From: Paenibacillus typhae
Lineage (GTDB): Bacteria > Bacillota > Bacilli > Paenibacillales > Paenibacillaceae
NCBI RefSeq assembly: GCF_900099765.1
Contig: NZ_FNDX01000011.1
Location: 62,001 to 126,000, forward strand
Length of the DNA stretch: 64,000 nucleotides
Direction: 5' to 3'
This document shows, one piece after another, positions 35,136-43,862 of the stretch. The number at the start of each line of letters is the position of its first letter. Position 1 is the stretch's first letter. Below the pieces are notes generated by a model. It saw only the letters and a list, made by a program, of their open reading frames with translations. It ran no database searches and was not told the DNA's origin. The translations under genes were made by a program, and so were the position numbers.

Positions 35136-38100
35136 TTGGCAGTTACCCCAAGCCTGAGCTGGCTGGAAGACCCGGGCACCTTTAAGGTGAACCGGGTGGA
35201 AGCTCATTCGGACCACCGGTATTATACAAACATGGCTGAGGCAGAGGCAGGAGCGCCGATGGATATGCGCTTCAGTCTGAACGGAAGCTGGAAATTCAGC
35301 TATGCGCCGAATCCGGCAAGCCGTGTAGAAGCTTTTTATAAGGAAGATTATAATTGCACCGGCTGGGACAGCATTCAGGTTCCCGGACATATTCAGCTGC
35401 AGGGCTACGGCCGTCCGCAATATGTCAACACGATGTACCCTTGGGATGGGCTAATTGATCTCCGTCCTCCGCATATTTCTCCGGACCATAATTCGGTCGG
35501 CAGCTATGTTAAGGAGTTCCGCCTGCCGGAAAATATGGAGAACGGGCCGCTGTTTATTTCGTTTCAGGGTGTAGAATCGGCGTTCTATGTGTGGCTGAAC
35601 GGTGAGTTTGTCGGCTATGCCGAGGACAGCTTCACTCCTTCGGAATTTGACCTGACTCCGTTTATGCGGGCAGGCAAAAACAAGCTGGCTGTTGAGGTGT
35701 ACCAGCGCAGCACCGGCGGCTGGCTGGAGGATCAGGATTTCTGGCGTTTCTCCGGCATTTTCCGTGAAGTGTACTTATATACGGTTCCTAAAGTTCATAT
35801 CCGTGATCTCGAAGTACGGGCTGAGCTGGACGATACTTATACGCAAGGCAGCCTGAACGTAACGATGCGGCTGCTGGACGCACCCTGGGAAACAGTCAGC
35901 GCCAAGCTTGAGCTGAAGGACCGGGACGGGGAGGTCCGGCTTAGCAGCGATGGCGTGTTTGACGGCCAGGAGCTGACCCTGTCGGGAGAAGTTGCGGATG
36001 TTCTGACCTGGAGTGCAGAGAACCCTTATCTCTACACTGTTTGTATCTCGCTAACCGGAGCAGACGGAACGGTCGTGGAAGCCGTTGTGCAAAAAGCAGG
36101 CTTCCGCCGGTTTGAGATGAAGAACAAGCTGATGTGCATCAACGGCAAGCGGATTGTATTCAAAGGTGTTAACCGGCATGAATTCAACTGCCGCACAGGC
36201 CGCAACATTACCCGCGAGGATATGCTGTGGGATATTCAGACGCTGAAGAGAGCCAACATTAACGCTGTGCGTACCTCGCATTACCCGAACCAGACGTTGT
36301 GGTATGAGCTGTGCGATGAATACGGGGTTTATGTGATCGACGAGATGAATCTGGAAACTCACGGCTCCTGGCAGAAGATGGGTGCGGTTGAGCCGTCCTG
36401 GAATATTCCGCACAATGACCCGCAATGGCATGACATCGTGCTGGACCGTGCGATTAACATGGTGGAGCGGGACAAGAACCATCCGTCTATCCTGATCTGG
36501 TCCTGCGGGAACGAATCGTATGCAGGCCAAGTCATTCTGGACGTGGCGAACTGGTTCCGCAGCCGGGACAACAGCCGTCTTGTTCACTATGAAGGTGTGT
36601 TCTATGACCGCAATTATAATGATACAAGCGATATGGAGAGCCGGATGTACGCGAAGCCGGCCGACATCGAGGAATATCTGAACGCTAATCCGGACAAGCC
36701 GTATCTCAGCTGCGAATACATGCATGCGATGGGCAACTCCGTCGGCGGCATGCATAAATACACCGAGCTTGAGAACAAATACCCGATGTATCAGGGCGGC
36801 TTCATCTGGGATTATATCGACCAGTCGATCCTGAAGAAGGACCGCTATGGTAATGAATTCTTCGCTTACGGCGGTGATTTCGGCGACCGTCCGACGGATT
36901 ACAGCTTCTGCGGGAACGGTATTGTCTTCGCTGACCGGAAATGGACACCGAAGATGCAGGAGGTTAAATTCCTGTATCAGAACTACAAGCTTGCGCCGGA
37001 GCAGACTGGCATCCGCGTAACTAATGAAAGCCTGTTCGCAGGAACCGATCATCTGGCACTGGAATACAGCCTGTACTGTGACGGCGAGCTGCTCGGCAAG
37101 TGGACAACAGCTGTTGATGCTGCTCCGCAAAGTGAAGTGCTGGTGCCGATTGACCTTCCGCAGACAGCAGGAACACCGGGCGAATACAGCATCCAGGCTT
37201 CCCTGGTACTGAAGGAAGCTGAGCTTTGGGCCGAAGCGGGATATGAAATTGCCTTTGGCGAGCATATTTTTAACGTGGAAGCCGGGCAGGCTGAACTGCC
37301 GGCGGGTGCACTGAATGTAGTAGAAGGGGATGTGCAGATCGGAGTAATCGGCGAAGGCTTCACTGTAATCTTCTCCAAGCAGGTCGGATCACTGGTGTCG
37401 CTGAACTATAACGGACATGAGATGATTGAGGCTCCGCCAGCTCCGCTGTTCTGGCGTGCGACTACCGACAACGACAAGGGAACCCAGCTCGGATACCATG
37501 GCGGAGCCTGGTACGCTGCCAGTCTGGCCCGCAAATGTGTAGAGGTAAGCCTTGAAAAGCAAGAGGGTGCAGTAACGGTAAGCTTTGATTACCGGTTCAG
37601 CATTCATGAAAAGCTTGAGTTTAAAACGGCTTATACCGTCTATGGTGACGGAACAGTAAGAGTTCGTACACGTTATACCGGCGCTGCCGGACTTCCGGAT
37701 GTGCCGATCGTGGCCTTGTCCTTCAAGATGTCGGCTGACTATGAACAGTCAGAATGGTATGCGATGGGACCTGAGGAGAACTACATTGACCGTGCTTTCG
37801 GCGCCAGACTCGGCGTTTTCAGCCGGAAGGTGCAGGAACTGCCGTCTCGCTACCTTGTACCGCAGGAATCGGGCAACCGAACCGGCGTCCGCCGCGTGAG
37901 CATTACTGATAACGCAGGCATCGGGCTGCAGATTTCAGCTCCGGCAAGCGCACCTGTAGAGTGCACTTTGTCGCCTTACACTGCATTCGAGCTGGAGCAT
38001 GCCGCTCATCCGTTTGAGCTTCCGCAGGTATACTACACTGTAGTGACTGTAGCCGGAAGACAAATGGGTGTCGGCGGTGACGACAGCTGGGGCGCACCGG

Positions 38101-38183
38101 TCCATCCGGAATACAGAATTCCTGCGGACCAGACGCTGGAATATGAATTCTTCCTGTCCGGAGCGGGCTTGGGAGAGCGGTAA
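35136..38183 (+). CDS. lacZ: GH2 beta-galactosidase (LacZ type)
   Basis: The protein of about 1015 residues matches the E. coli LacZ layout: sugar-binding domain, immunoglobulin-like domain, TIM barrel and C-terminal Bgal_small_N domain. Seen motifs: GVNRHEFNCRTGRNITREDM, the acid/base Glu at about 460 in SCGNES and the nucleophile Glu at about 527 in LSCEYMHAMGNS. No signal peptide, so it acts in the cytosol on the imported beta-galactoside. The TTG at 35136 lies eight bases after AAGGAGG, while the in-frame ATG at 35130 is only two bases from it; either is possible. Confidence 0.93.
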   Translation: MAVTPSLSWLEDPGTFKVNRVEAHSDHRYYTNMAEAEAGAPMDMRFSLNGSWKFSYAPNPASRVEAFYKEDYNCTGWDSIQVPGHIQLQGYGRPQYVNTMYPWDGLIDLRPPHISPDHNSVGSYVKEFRLPENMENGPLFISFQGVESAFYVWLNGEFVGYAEDSFTPSEFDLTPFMRAGKNKLAVEVYQRSTGGWLEDQDFWRFSGIFREVYLYTVPKVHIRDLEVRAELDDTYTQGSLNVTMRLLDAPWETVSAKLELKDRDGEVRLSSDGVFDGQELTLSGEVADVLTWSAENPYLYTVCISLTGADGTVVEAVVQKAGFRRFEMKNKLMCINGKRIVFKGVNRHEFNCRTGRNITREDMLWDIQTLKRANINAVRTSHYPNQTLWYELCDEYGVYVIDEMNLETHGSWQKMGAVEPSWNIPHNDPQWHDIVLDRAINMVERDKNHPSILIWSCGNESYAGQVILDVANWFRSRDNSRLVHYEGVFYDRNYNDTSDMESRMYAKPADIEEYLNANPDKPYLSCEYMHAMGNSVGGMHKYTELENKYPMYQGGFIWDYIDQSILKKDRYGNEFFAYGGDFGDRPTDYSFCGNGIVFADRKWTPKMQEVKFLYQNYKLAPEQTGIRVTNESLFAGTDHLALEYSLYCDGELLGKWTTAVDAAPQSEVLVPIDLPQTAGTPGEYSIQASLVLKEAELWAEAGYEIAFGEHIFNVEAGQAELPAGALNVVEGDVQIGVIGEGFTVIFSKQVGSLVSLNYNGHEMIEAPPAPLFWRATTDNDKGTQLGYHGGAWYAASLARKCVEVSLEKQEGAVTVSFDYRFSIHEKLEFKTAYTVYGDGTVRVRTRYTGAAGLPDVPIVALSFKMSADYEQSEWYAMGPEENYIDRAFGARLGVFSRKVQELPSRYLVPQESGNRTGVRRVSITDNAGIGLQISAPASAPVECTLSPYTAFELEHAAHPFELPQVYYTVVTVAGRQMGVGGDDSWGAPVHPEYRIPADQTLEYEFFLSGAGLGER

Positions 38184-38201
38184 TTTAATATTGCAGAAGT
38201 G

Positions 38202-38247
38202 AAACCGGCCCCGGTCTGATGGGAATCAGACCGGGGCCGGTTTTTGT
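38202..38247 (+). terminator. Strong terminator of the galactoside operon
   Basis: A 19-bp perfect stem, AAACCGGCCCCGGTCTGAT with its complement, encloses a GGGA loop and is followed by TTTTTG. It closes the operon after lacZ. Confidence 0.95.
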
Positions 38248-38412
38248 TTGTCTTATAGAGCCCCAGAACCGTTTACAGGTAGTTAATCCCATGATAAATT
38301 ATTGGTGGGACAAGCGTCCTTCAGTACTACACTAAAAATCGGATAGCCGTACAGGCAGCCATGGGAGAGGCTTGTTCTGGCCGGTGTTACCATCCGAGAA
38401 GGGGAATTCGGG

Positions 38413-39312
38413 ATGAGAAAAGTACTAAAAGCAATTGGCACAAGTCTGGTAGCGGGGGCCCTGCTGCTGTCGGGAGCGGCTGGAGGGGTGGCCGGTCCTG
38501 AGACGGTGTCGGCTGCAGCATCAAAGGTGCCTGCTGCTAAAGCGCCTACCGCAGATCAGGTAATCAGCAAAGTGACGGCAGCGTCGAAGACACTTAAGAA
38601 TTTTCACATTGATGTGACCAAAAAACAGGATGTGCAGAGCGGCGGCGTGAAGATCAGCAATACCAATACGCTGAATCTGGATATCAACCGCCTGCCGGTT
38701 TTTGCTGCAGCAGGGAGTGTAAAGGTCAGTCTGCTGGAGACTTCTTATGAGCTGTACGCTAATGACAAGGAGTTCTACTATCTGGTGGACGGCAGTGAGC
38801 TTATCGCTGATTCCGAAGAAACTTACGAAGATAGTGAAGACGGCAGCAGCACTGATGCAGTAACGGACGGCGACGGAGAGCCGATTGATCCGGATGCGCA
38901 GTATTGGATTGACCTGGAGAAGGAGGAATGGGAAACCTTTTACTCCAAAGGCCAATATGATCCTGCAGCTATGCTCGATTCCGTCAAAGCCTACAAAAAA
39001 ACGATGAAAGTAAGCACTGCAGGTGCACAGACTGTTATGCAGTTTACACTGACCGACCCGGCTGCAGCCAAGGCAATCATTACCTTATATGACCAGGAGA
39101 ATCTCTGGGATGGTGAAACCCTGCAGCCCAAGAGTGTAACATGGAAGGTATTCGTCAACTCCAAGACATGGCAGACAGAGAAGCTGACTGTTGATCTGAA
39201 TTATGTACTGGCTGCTGACGGGGCGAAGGATACATACACCACCAAGATTGAAGCCAAATACTCCAAGAACAATAAGACTGCACCGATTGTAAAGCCGGCT
39301 GAGCTGGAATAG
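38413..39312 (+). CDS. Secreted protein of unknown function, LolA-like/DUF6612-like
   Basis: The 299-residue protein has a signal peptide ending near residue 35 (VSAAAS). The mature part begins with APTADQVISKVTAASKTLKNFHIDVTKKQDV, typical of secreted Firmicute proteins with a lipoprotein-like (LolA-like) beta fold, and has an acidic Ser/Asp loop (EETYEDSEDGSSTDAVTDGDG). No lipobox Cys is present. The leader before it contains CGGAT / ATCCG that could pair, but I cannot classify it. Function is unknown; the family guess is tentative. Confidence 0.65.
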   Translation: MRKVLKAIGTSLVAGALLLSGAAGGVAGPETVSAAASKVPAAKAPTADQVISKVTAASKTLKNFHIDVTKKQDVQSGGVKISNTNTLNLDINRLPVFAAAGSVKVSLLETSYELYANDKEFYYLVDGSELIADSEETYEDSEDGSSTDAVTDGDGEPIDPDAQYWIDLEKEEWETFYSKGQYDPAAMLDSVKAYKKTMKVSTAGAQTVMQFTLTDPAAAKAIITLYDQENLWDGETLQPKSVTWKVFVNSKTWQTEKLTVDLNYVLAADGAKDTYTTKIEAKYSKNNKTAPIVKPAELE

Positions 39313-39328
39313 GTCTTATCTGTATTGA

Positions 39329-39362
39329 ACAGTCCCAGTGAGCACGTGCTCACCGGGACTGT
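39329..39362. terminator. Hairpin between convergent genes
   Basis: ACAGTCCC-GTGAGCA / TGCTCAC-GGGACTGT forms a long stem with single mismatches around the palindrome GTGAGCACGTGCTCAC. No T-run on the plus strand. It may serve both converging genes. Confidence 0.6.
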
Positions 39363-39397
39363 GTTATTGCAGGGCAGTTTGACTCTGCAATAACAGT

Positions 39398-40543
39398 CTA
39401 CTGCACAGCTGCATTAGCTGGAATGGTACCCGCGCTTTTCTTCACAGGTCTGCTCCAGTACTGCTCGTTTCCAGGCAGATCATCGAACCATTCGGCATCC
39501 TCGGGACAGTCCAGGATCATGAATTTTCCGTACTCCTGCTCCCGGGACTGATGGTATTTGAGATAGGCTTTGCCTTGCTCAATGGCCAGAATTTCAATTT
39601 TGCCGGAGGAGTGGCTCATGGAGAGCCGGACTCTTTTGCCGAGACCGGAGGTTCTGGCTTTGGCTTCCTCGACGATCCGGTACACCTGCTCAAGCGGCAG
39701 GACGAACTCGCGGTTACCGGCGATCGGCCGGTTAATAAAGAAATAGTAGGGTGTAATGCCTGCCCAGGACAGGCGATCCAGCAATTCGGCCAGCACAGCG
39801 GGGTCATCGTTGATTCCCTTGAGCACCGGAGTCTGGTTGACGATGATTGCACCGGCATCATGCAGGGCTCTGACAGCACGCTTGGCTTCAGGTGTAATCT
39901 CCCGCGGATGATTGATATGCGCCATGATGTAGATCCGTTTGTCTACAGTAGAGTGGGTGCGGATCAGCTCCAGCAGCTCGGGGTCCTGGGAGATACGCAT
40001 CGGGTTAAATACCGGCAGCTTGGAGCCGAGGCGGATGATTTTAACATGCGGGATGGCCCTGAGGCTCTCAATAATGAAGCGCAGCTTGGTCGTGGAGAGA
40101 ATCAGGCTGTCGCCTCCGGTCAGCAGAACGTTGTTGATCTCCGGATGGGCGGCGATGTATTCGATCCCTGCAGAGACATCGGAGGAGGCCTCCTTGACAT
40201 CGTTGCGGAACAGCCGTTTGCGGAAGCAGTAGCGGCAGTAAGCCCCGCAGACTTCGGAAACAATCAGCAGGGCGGTAGTCCGGTACTTGTGCTGGCAGCC
40301 CGGCACCACATAGTTGGCCTCCTCATCAGAGGCATCCCACTGCCCATACTCCATAAGCTCACCCTCACCAGGAACAACCAGCCTGCGGATCGGATCATCC
40401 GGGTCCTCCCAGTCTATCAAAGACAGATAATAGTCGTTGGCCCGGAACACAAATTTATCCGTAACCTCCTTCAGCCGGGATTTCTCTGCTTCGGGCAGCA
40501 TTTCCATTTTGCCTATGTCGGTTATGTATCGTACCTTTTGCAC
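39398..40543 (-). CDS. kamA: KamA family radical SAM protein (lysine 2,3-aminomutase)
   Basis: The 381-residue protein carries the radical SAM cluster motif CGAYCRYC, the LLTGGDSL SAM-binding segment, and the KamA-type PLP region. The GTG at 40543 follows AAAGGAGAGG; a TTG upstream in frame is not supported. Lysine 2,3-aminomutase makes beta-lysine, which in several organisms is acetylated to the osmolyte N-epsilon-acetyl-beta-lysine. The family also contains EpmB-like enzymes acting on EF-P and glutamate mutases, so the substrate is not certain. A c-di-AMP riboswitch with its own terminator lies directly upstream in the same direction, suggesting osmotic control. Confidence 0.85.
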   Translation of the reverse strand: MQKVRYITDIGKMEMLPEAEKSRLKEVTDKFVFRANDYYLSLIDWEDPDDPIRRLVVPGEGELMEYGQWDASDEEANYVVPGCQHKYRTTALLIVSEVCGAYCRYCFRKRLFRNDVKEASSDVSAGIEYIAAHPEINNVLLTGGDSLILSTTKLRFIIESLRAIPHVKIIRLGSKLPVFNPMRISQDPELLELIRTHSTVDKRIYIMAHINHPREITPEAKRAVRALHDAGAIIVNQTPVLKGINDDPAVLAELLDRLSWAGITPYYFFINRPIAGNREFVLPLEQVYRIVEEAKARTSGLGKRVRLSMSHSSGKIEILAIEQGKAYLKYHQSREQEYGKFMILDCPEDAEWFDDLPGNEQYWSRPVKKSAGTIPANAAVQ

Positions 40544-40637
40544 ATGAACCTCTCCTTTGTTCTCATAATAGTGAGACAATAGGGAGCCTTGATGTCAAAA
40601 AGCCAAACTGGCAGCCAGCAGGGCCTCTAAAAAACAC

Positions 40638-40665
40638 AAAAAGAGACCCTTAGCACAAGGGTCTC
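40638..40665 (-). terminator. Riboswitch expression-platform terminator
   Basis: On the minus strand GAGACCCTT / AAGGGTCTC with a 5-base loop is followed by TTTTTGTGTTTTTT. The first arm's AGACCC can instead pair with GGGTCT at 40687-40692, just after the aptamer, giving a plausible antiterminator. It lies 95 bases before the kamA start. Confidence 0.85.
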
Positions 40666-40694
40666 ATGTTATAAACATAAAAAAGCAGACCCAT

Positions 40695-40860
40695 CCACTA
40701 CTGACGAGGTTAGCTGACGGACTCGGGTAAGATGGTACCCTACATTGTATAGCTCAATGATTCGCCCCAATTGACTGGTTCCCCCGCTTTCCAGCTGGAA
40801 ATGCTGGAAATTAAGCGTAAATAAAGTATAACCTGCACCGTTTGCAGAAGTCAAAGCAAT
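40695..40860 (-). ncRNA. c-di-AMP riboswitch (ydaO-yuaA leader)
   Basis: The minus strand shows in order the conserved blocks of the ydaO class: CGCTTAAT, AGCGGGGGAACCA, TTGGGGCGAATC, GTAGGGTACC, then CCCGAGTCCGTCAGCTAACC followed by CTCGT. A terminator follows 30 bases later, then kamA. In the known class, c-di-AMP binding favours termination, so high c-di-AMP would switch kamA off. A -10-like TATAAT lies at 40899-40894. A 68-residue frame through this segment is explained by the RNA and has no ribosome site. Confidence 0.9.
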
Positions 40861-40975
40861 TGCCGGTCCGCGCAAGGTAATATGGTTACGGTAATTATAA
40901 TTAAACTTTATTTGGCTTCCCGCCGGATACTGTTATACGATATCGGCATATCTTTTTACAACAAGGAGGGCCTTG

Positions 40976-41467
40976 ATGAAGCTGGGCTATTTGATCATTG
41001 ATATGCAGGAAATACATGTGCGGGATTCTGTCGATCAGAAGACGCTGGACCGCGGCTGCGAATATATTAATTATGTCGCGGACATGCTCCGGGAGCAGGG
41101 TCAGCTGGTCATTCATATTCAGGATATTGAAGGATTAGAGGAAGCTAACAAGGAGCGCTACAGTATCATTCCTGAAATTCAGGTGGCGGACGGTGATCTG
41201 AAGGTATCCAAGGAGTATTCGAACGCATTCTGGAAAACAGAGCTGGAGCAGCTTCTGAAAGATCAGGGGGTGGAGCTGCTGATTATTGCCGGTTTCTCGG
41301 TAGAGCACTGCGTGCAGTTCACCTACAACGGCGCGAGCGAGCGGGGCTTCCGTCCGGTTCTGCTGCAAAATGGTGTTTTGAGCGCACACAGCGACGTAAT
41401 CACTGCAGCATACAGAGACCGTAATCTGATTTCTTATCCGGTGATTCCATATTTGATTAGCCAATAA
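40976..41467 (+). CDS. Isochorismatase-like cysteine hydrolase
   Basis: The 163-residue protein has the family's catalytic triad: Asp in LGYLIIDMQ, Lys in SKEYSNAFW and Cys in VEHCVQFTYNGASERGF. Such hydrolases act on amides such as nicotinamide or on isochorismate; the substrate is unknown here. The ATG at 40976 is five bases after AAGGAGGG. The gene is divergent from the riboswitch-kamA unit. Confidence 0.88.
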   Translation: MKLGYLIIDMQEIHVRDSVDQKTLDRGCEYINYVADMLREQGQLVIHIQDIEGLEEANKERYSIIPEIQVADGDLKVSKEYSNAFWKTELEQLLKDQGVELLIIAGFSVEHCVQFTYNGASERGFRPVLLQNGVLSAHSDVITAAYRDRNLISYPVIPYLISQ

Positions 41468-41488
41468 TATTAAGGATGAATGCACTCG

Positions 41489-41531
41489 CCTGTCTGCGAT
41501 TTTTTACTGCGGAACAGACGGGTGTTTTTTT
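41489..41531 (+). terminator. Terminator after the hydrolase
   Basis: CCTGTCTG / CAGACGGG (one G-U pair) with an 18-base loop is followed by TGTTTTTTT. Confidence 0.8.
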
Positions 41532-41620
41532 ATCCTGGAGCAGCTATTATATAGAAACTTTTTCCAAATAGTCTCGTCCAATAATACAGAAGCTATTCTA
41601 TTGTAGGGGAGAGTTACATA

Positions 41621-42757
41621 ATGAAAAATGGGAAGCTGGCAGCCGGTATTCTGGCCGCGGCCATCGCTCTAAGTCCTGGAGCGGCATCTGCGGCTGCGGG
41701 CAGCGTGATTCAGCTGAATTACAAAGAGACTTCACTGGGAAGCAGCCAGGTAGTTACGGCAGGTACTACGCTTGTTCCGCTGCAGCAGCTGGCACAGACG
41801 ATGGGTTACGCCCTCACCTGGAACCAAAGCACGAAGTCGGCTAAGCTGATCCGCCCCGGCCTTGAAGTTACTATGACTGCCGGAACTGTCAGTGCAGCTG
41901 TAAATGGCACCGCATCAATGCTGACCAAAGTGCCCCGTATCCTCAAAGGGAAAGTCTATGTACCGCTGGTATCTGCAGTCAGTCTGCTGGGCGGCAAAAC
42001 GGTATATGACAAAGGCACGGGCAGCTTGAACATTGTGGATGAGCTGCGCTACTCCGTTGCTTCGGCTCAAGGCAGAACGTACTGGGTTTCACAAAAGAAC
42101 GGCGATGTCTTCTACAGTGCTTCAGCCGCCGCCAAGCCGGTGCTGATCGGGGAGCTGCCGTTTGCTGATCTGGCCTATACCCACAACCTTGAGGTTAAGA
42201 ATGTGGGTAAGGGTACAGAGCTTTTGCTGCTTACGGATAACCATTATGCCATGTTCAATGATTTCAGCAATAGCTATCAGGTACTGGTCAAAGACGGCAA
42301 AGTCATGAGGCAGATGGACTATCACTACACGATCAAGTCATATATAAAAGCACCGTTGCTGAAGACTAGCCAGCTCTATATGACCGATGGCGGGAGCGTA
42401 CAATATATTAATGCGGACGGCAGCCTGGGCAAGCTTTTTGATCTGGAAGCCATCACAGGCACAGAAGGAAATTACACCATCGAATATGCGGCGGAAGATA
42501 TTATTCTGGCTCGCTTAATGTCGAACACACAGCTGTATGCCATTCACACGGCAAGTGGAGCAGGCATCAATCTTAGTGAGCAGCTGATCAGTGCCGGGGA
42601 CCGCAAAGAATGGGACCGGGCGGACGGATCGGATGAGTTTTATCTGACAAAAATGCTGGTGCTGAAGAAGCGGGAGGGCAACGTGATGACCTTCACCTAT
42701 GCCACGCTGCCTGACGGTAAAGTGAAGACTGTGACGTACACAGTGGATTCGCAATAA
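41621..42757 (+). CDS. Secreted stalk-domain (copper amine oxidase N-like) protein
   Basis: The 378-residue protein has a signal peptide ending about residue 26 (AASAAAG). The copper amine oxidase N-terminal-like domain covers about 28-140 (TTLVPLQQLAQTMGYALTWNQSTKSAKL, LKGKVYVPLVSAVSLLGGKTVYDKGTGSLNI), a fold very common in secreted Paenibacillus proteins. The remaining 240 residues look like beta-strands of a propeller-type domain of unknown role. It has no enzyme motifs that I recognise. Confidence 0.8.
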   Translation: MKNGKLAAGILAAAIALSPGAASAAAGSVIQLNYKETSLGSSQVVTAGTTLVPLQQLAQTMGYALTWNQSTKSAKLIRPGLEVTMTAGTVSAAVNGTASMLTKVPRILKGKVYVPLVSAVSLLGGKTVYDKGTGSLNIVDELRYSVASAQGRTYWVSQKNGDVFYSASAAAKPVLIGELPFADLAYTHNLEVKNVGKGTELLLLTDNHYAMFNDFSNSYQVLVKDGKVMRQMDYHYTIKSYIKAPLLKTSQLYMTDGGSVQYINADGSLGKLFDLEAITGTEGNYTIEYAAEDIILARLMSNTQLYAIHTASGAGINLSEQLISAGDRKEWDRADGSDEFYLTKMLVLKKREGNVMTFTYATLPDGKVKTVTYTVDSQ

Positions 42758-42889
42758 TCAGGCGGTGGTGAAGACGGTTAGTAATGAATGGTTAATTTGG
42801 AATGTTTAATTATAATCATTCCGGGTATTCTGGTGATCCATTAACGGCCCTACAATTAGAAATATCAAGCGTGCGGGGGGTTAGGGATT

Positions 42890-43789
42890 ATGCCGGTAGT
42901 ATTTAAAAATTATACGAGTACACCCGGGTTTACTCCGGAATATGAGCGGATTCACAGGTTTTTGCTCCGTTTGAATGATCTGGAGGTTGTTAATGAAGGT
43001 TTTCTTTGGGGGCGCTGGGAGTGGATGTTCTCCTTGCCGTATCTGGATACATCCTGCCTGCACACCATCGGAATCTGGGAGGATGCCGGAAAAATTGTGG
43101 CTGTGGCTACCTTTGAACAAAAGCCTGGAGATGTCTGGCTCTGCGTGGAACCGGAGTACGCTCATCTGAAACAGGAGATGCTGCAGTATGCGATGCAGTA
43201 CCTGAGTGAAGAAGGCAAAGTACGCGTGCTGATTGCGGACAATGACCGCCAGCTTCAGCAGCTTGCTGCAGGGTTTGGTTTCCGGCCGACGCAGGAGCGT
43301 GAGTACAATGCGGTCATTCCAATCGGGGACTCTCTGCCCGAGTACACGCTGCCCGAAGGCTACCGAATTGTCAGTCTGGCAGAGGAGCTCGATTTAAGGC
43401 AGTATAACAGGGTACTATGGCGCGGGTTTAACCACGAGGGGGAGGCCCCGGAAGCTGAAGAAAAACTGGAGAGCCGCAGAAACGAGCTCTCGGGTCCGCA
43501 TGGTGATCTGAATCTGAAGATTGCTGTAGCTGCTCCCAACGGTAATTTTGTGGCTTATTGCGGAATGTGGCATCTTCCGGGGAATGATTACGCGCTGGTT
43601 GAGCCTGTCGCAACTGATCCGGACTACAGGATGAAAGGTCTGGGTAAGGCCGCGGTGCTGGAAGGGGTGAGACGGTGCGGGGAGCGCGGGGCGAAGCAGG
43701 CTTTTGTCGGATCTTCCCAGCAGTTCTACTACAGCATCGGCTTCAGGCCATATTCGACCTGGACATGGTGGAAGTATTCCGGACATTAA
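42890..43789 (+). CDS. GNAT family N-acetyltransferase
   Basis: The 299-residue protein appears to have two GNAT-like halves. The second has the acetyl-CoA binding segment VATDPDYRMKGLGKAAVLEGVRRCGERGA (R/Q-x-x-G-x-G/A variant) and ends QFYYSIGFRPYSTWTWWKY. The first half has DVWLCVEPEYAHLKQEMLQYAMQYL. The start follows GGGGGTTAGGG. Substrate unknown. It is not obviously the AblB acetyltransferase that would pair with kamA. Confidence 0.82.
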   Translation: MPVVFKNYTSTPGFTPEYERIHRFLLRLNDLEVVNEGFLWGRWEWMFSLPYLDTSCLHTIGIWEDAGKIVAVATFEQKPGDVWLCVEPEYAHLKQEMLQYAMQYLSEEGKVRVLIADNDRQLQQLAAGFGFRPTQEREYNAVIPIGDSLPEYTLPEGYRIVSLAEELDLRQYNRVLWRGFNHEGEAPEAEEKLESRRNELSGPHGDLNLKIAVAAPNGNFVAYCGMWHLPGNDYALVEPVATDPDYRMKGLGKAAVLEGVRRCGERGAKQAFVGSSQQFYYSIGFRPYSTWTWWKYSGH

Positions 43790-43804
43790 GAGCAAAAATA
43801 AAAA

Positions 43805-43850
43805 AGATGCCCGGGCAGGCCGGGGGACGGCCTGCAGGGCATCTCTTTTT
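43805..43850 (+). terminator. Terminator after the GNAT gene
   Basis: GATGCCC...GCAGGCC / GGCCTGC...GGGCATC forms a long stem followed by TCTTTTT. It lies between converging genes. Confidence 0.85.
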
Positions 43851-43862
43851 ATGGACAAAGAA

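Noticed and set aside
36051..37265. 404-residue antisense reading frame inside lacZ
   Set aside because: It runs opposite the conserved catalytic region of GH2 and has no family resemblance; a codon-bias shadow.
39551..40582. 343-residue plus-strand frame opposite kamA
   Set aside because: Shadow of the radical SAM gene; no recognisable protein features or ribosome site.
40669..40875. 68-residue minus-strand reading frame before kamA
   Set aside because: It lies entirely in the c-di-AMP aptamer, begins with TTG, and has no ribosome site; the conserved RNA blocks explain the sequence.
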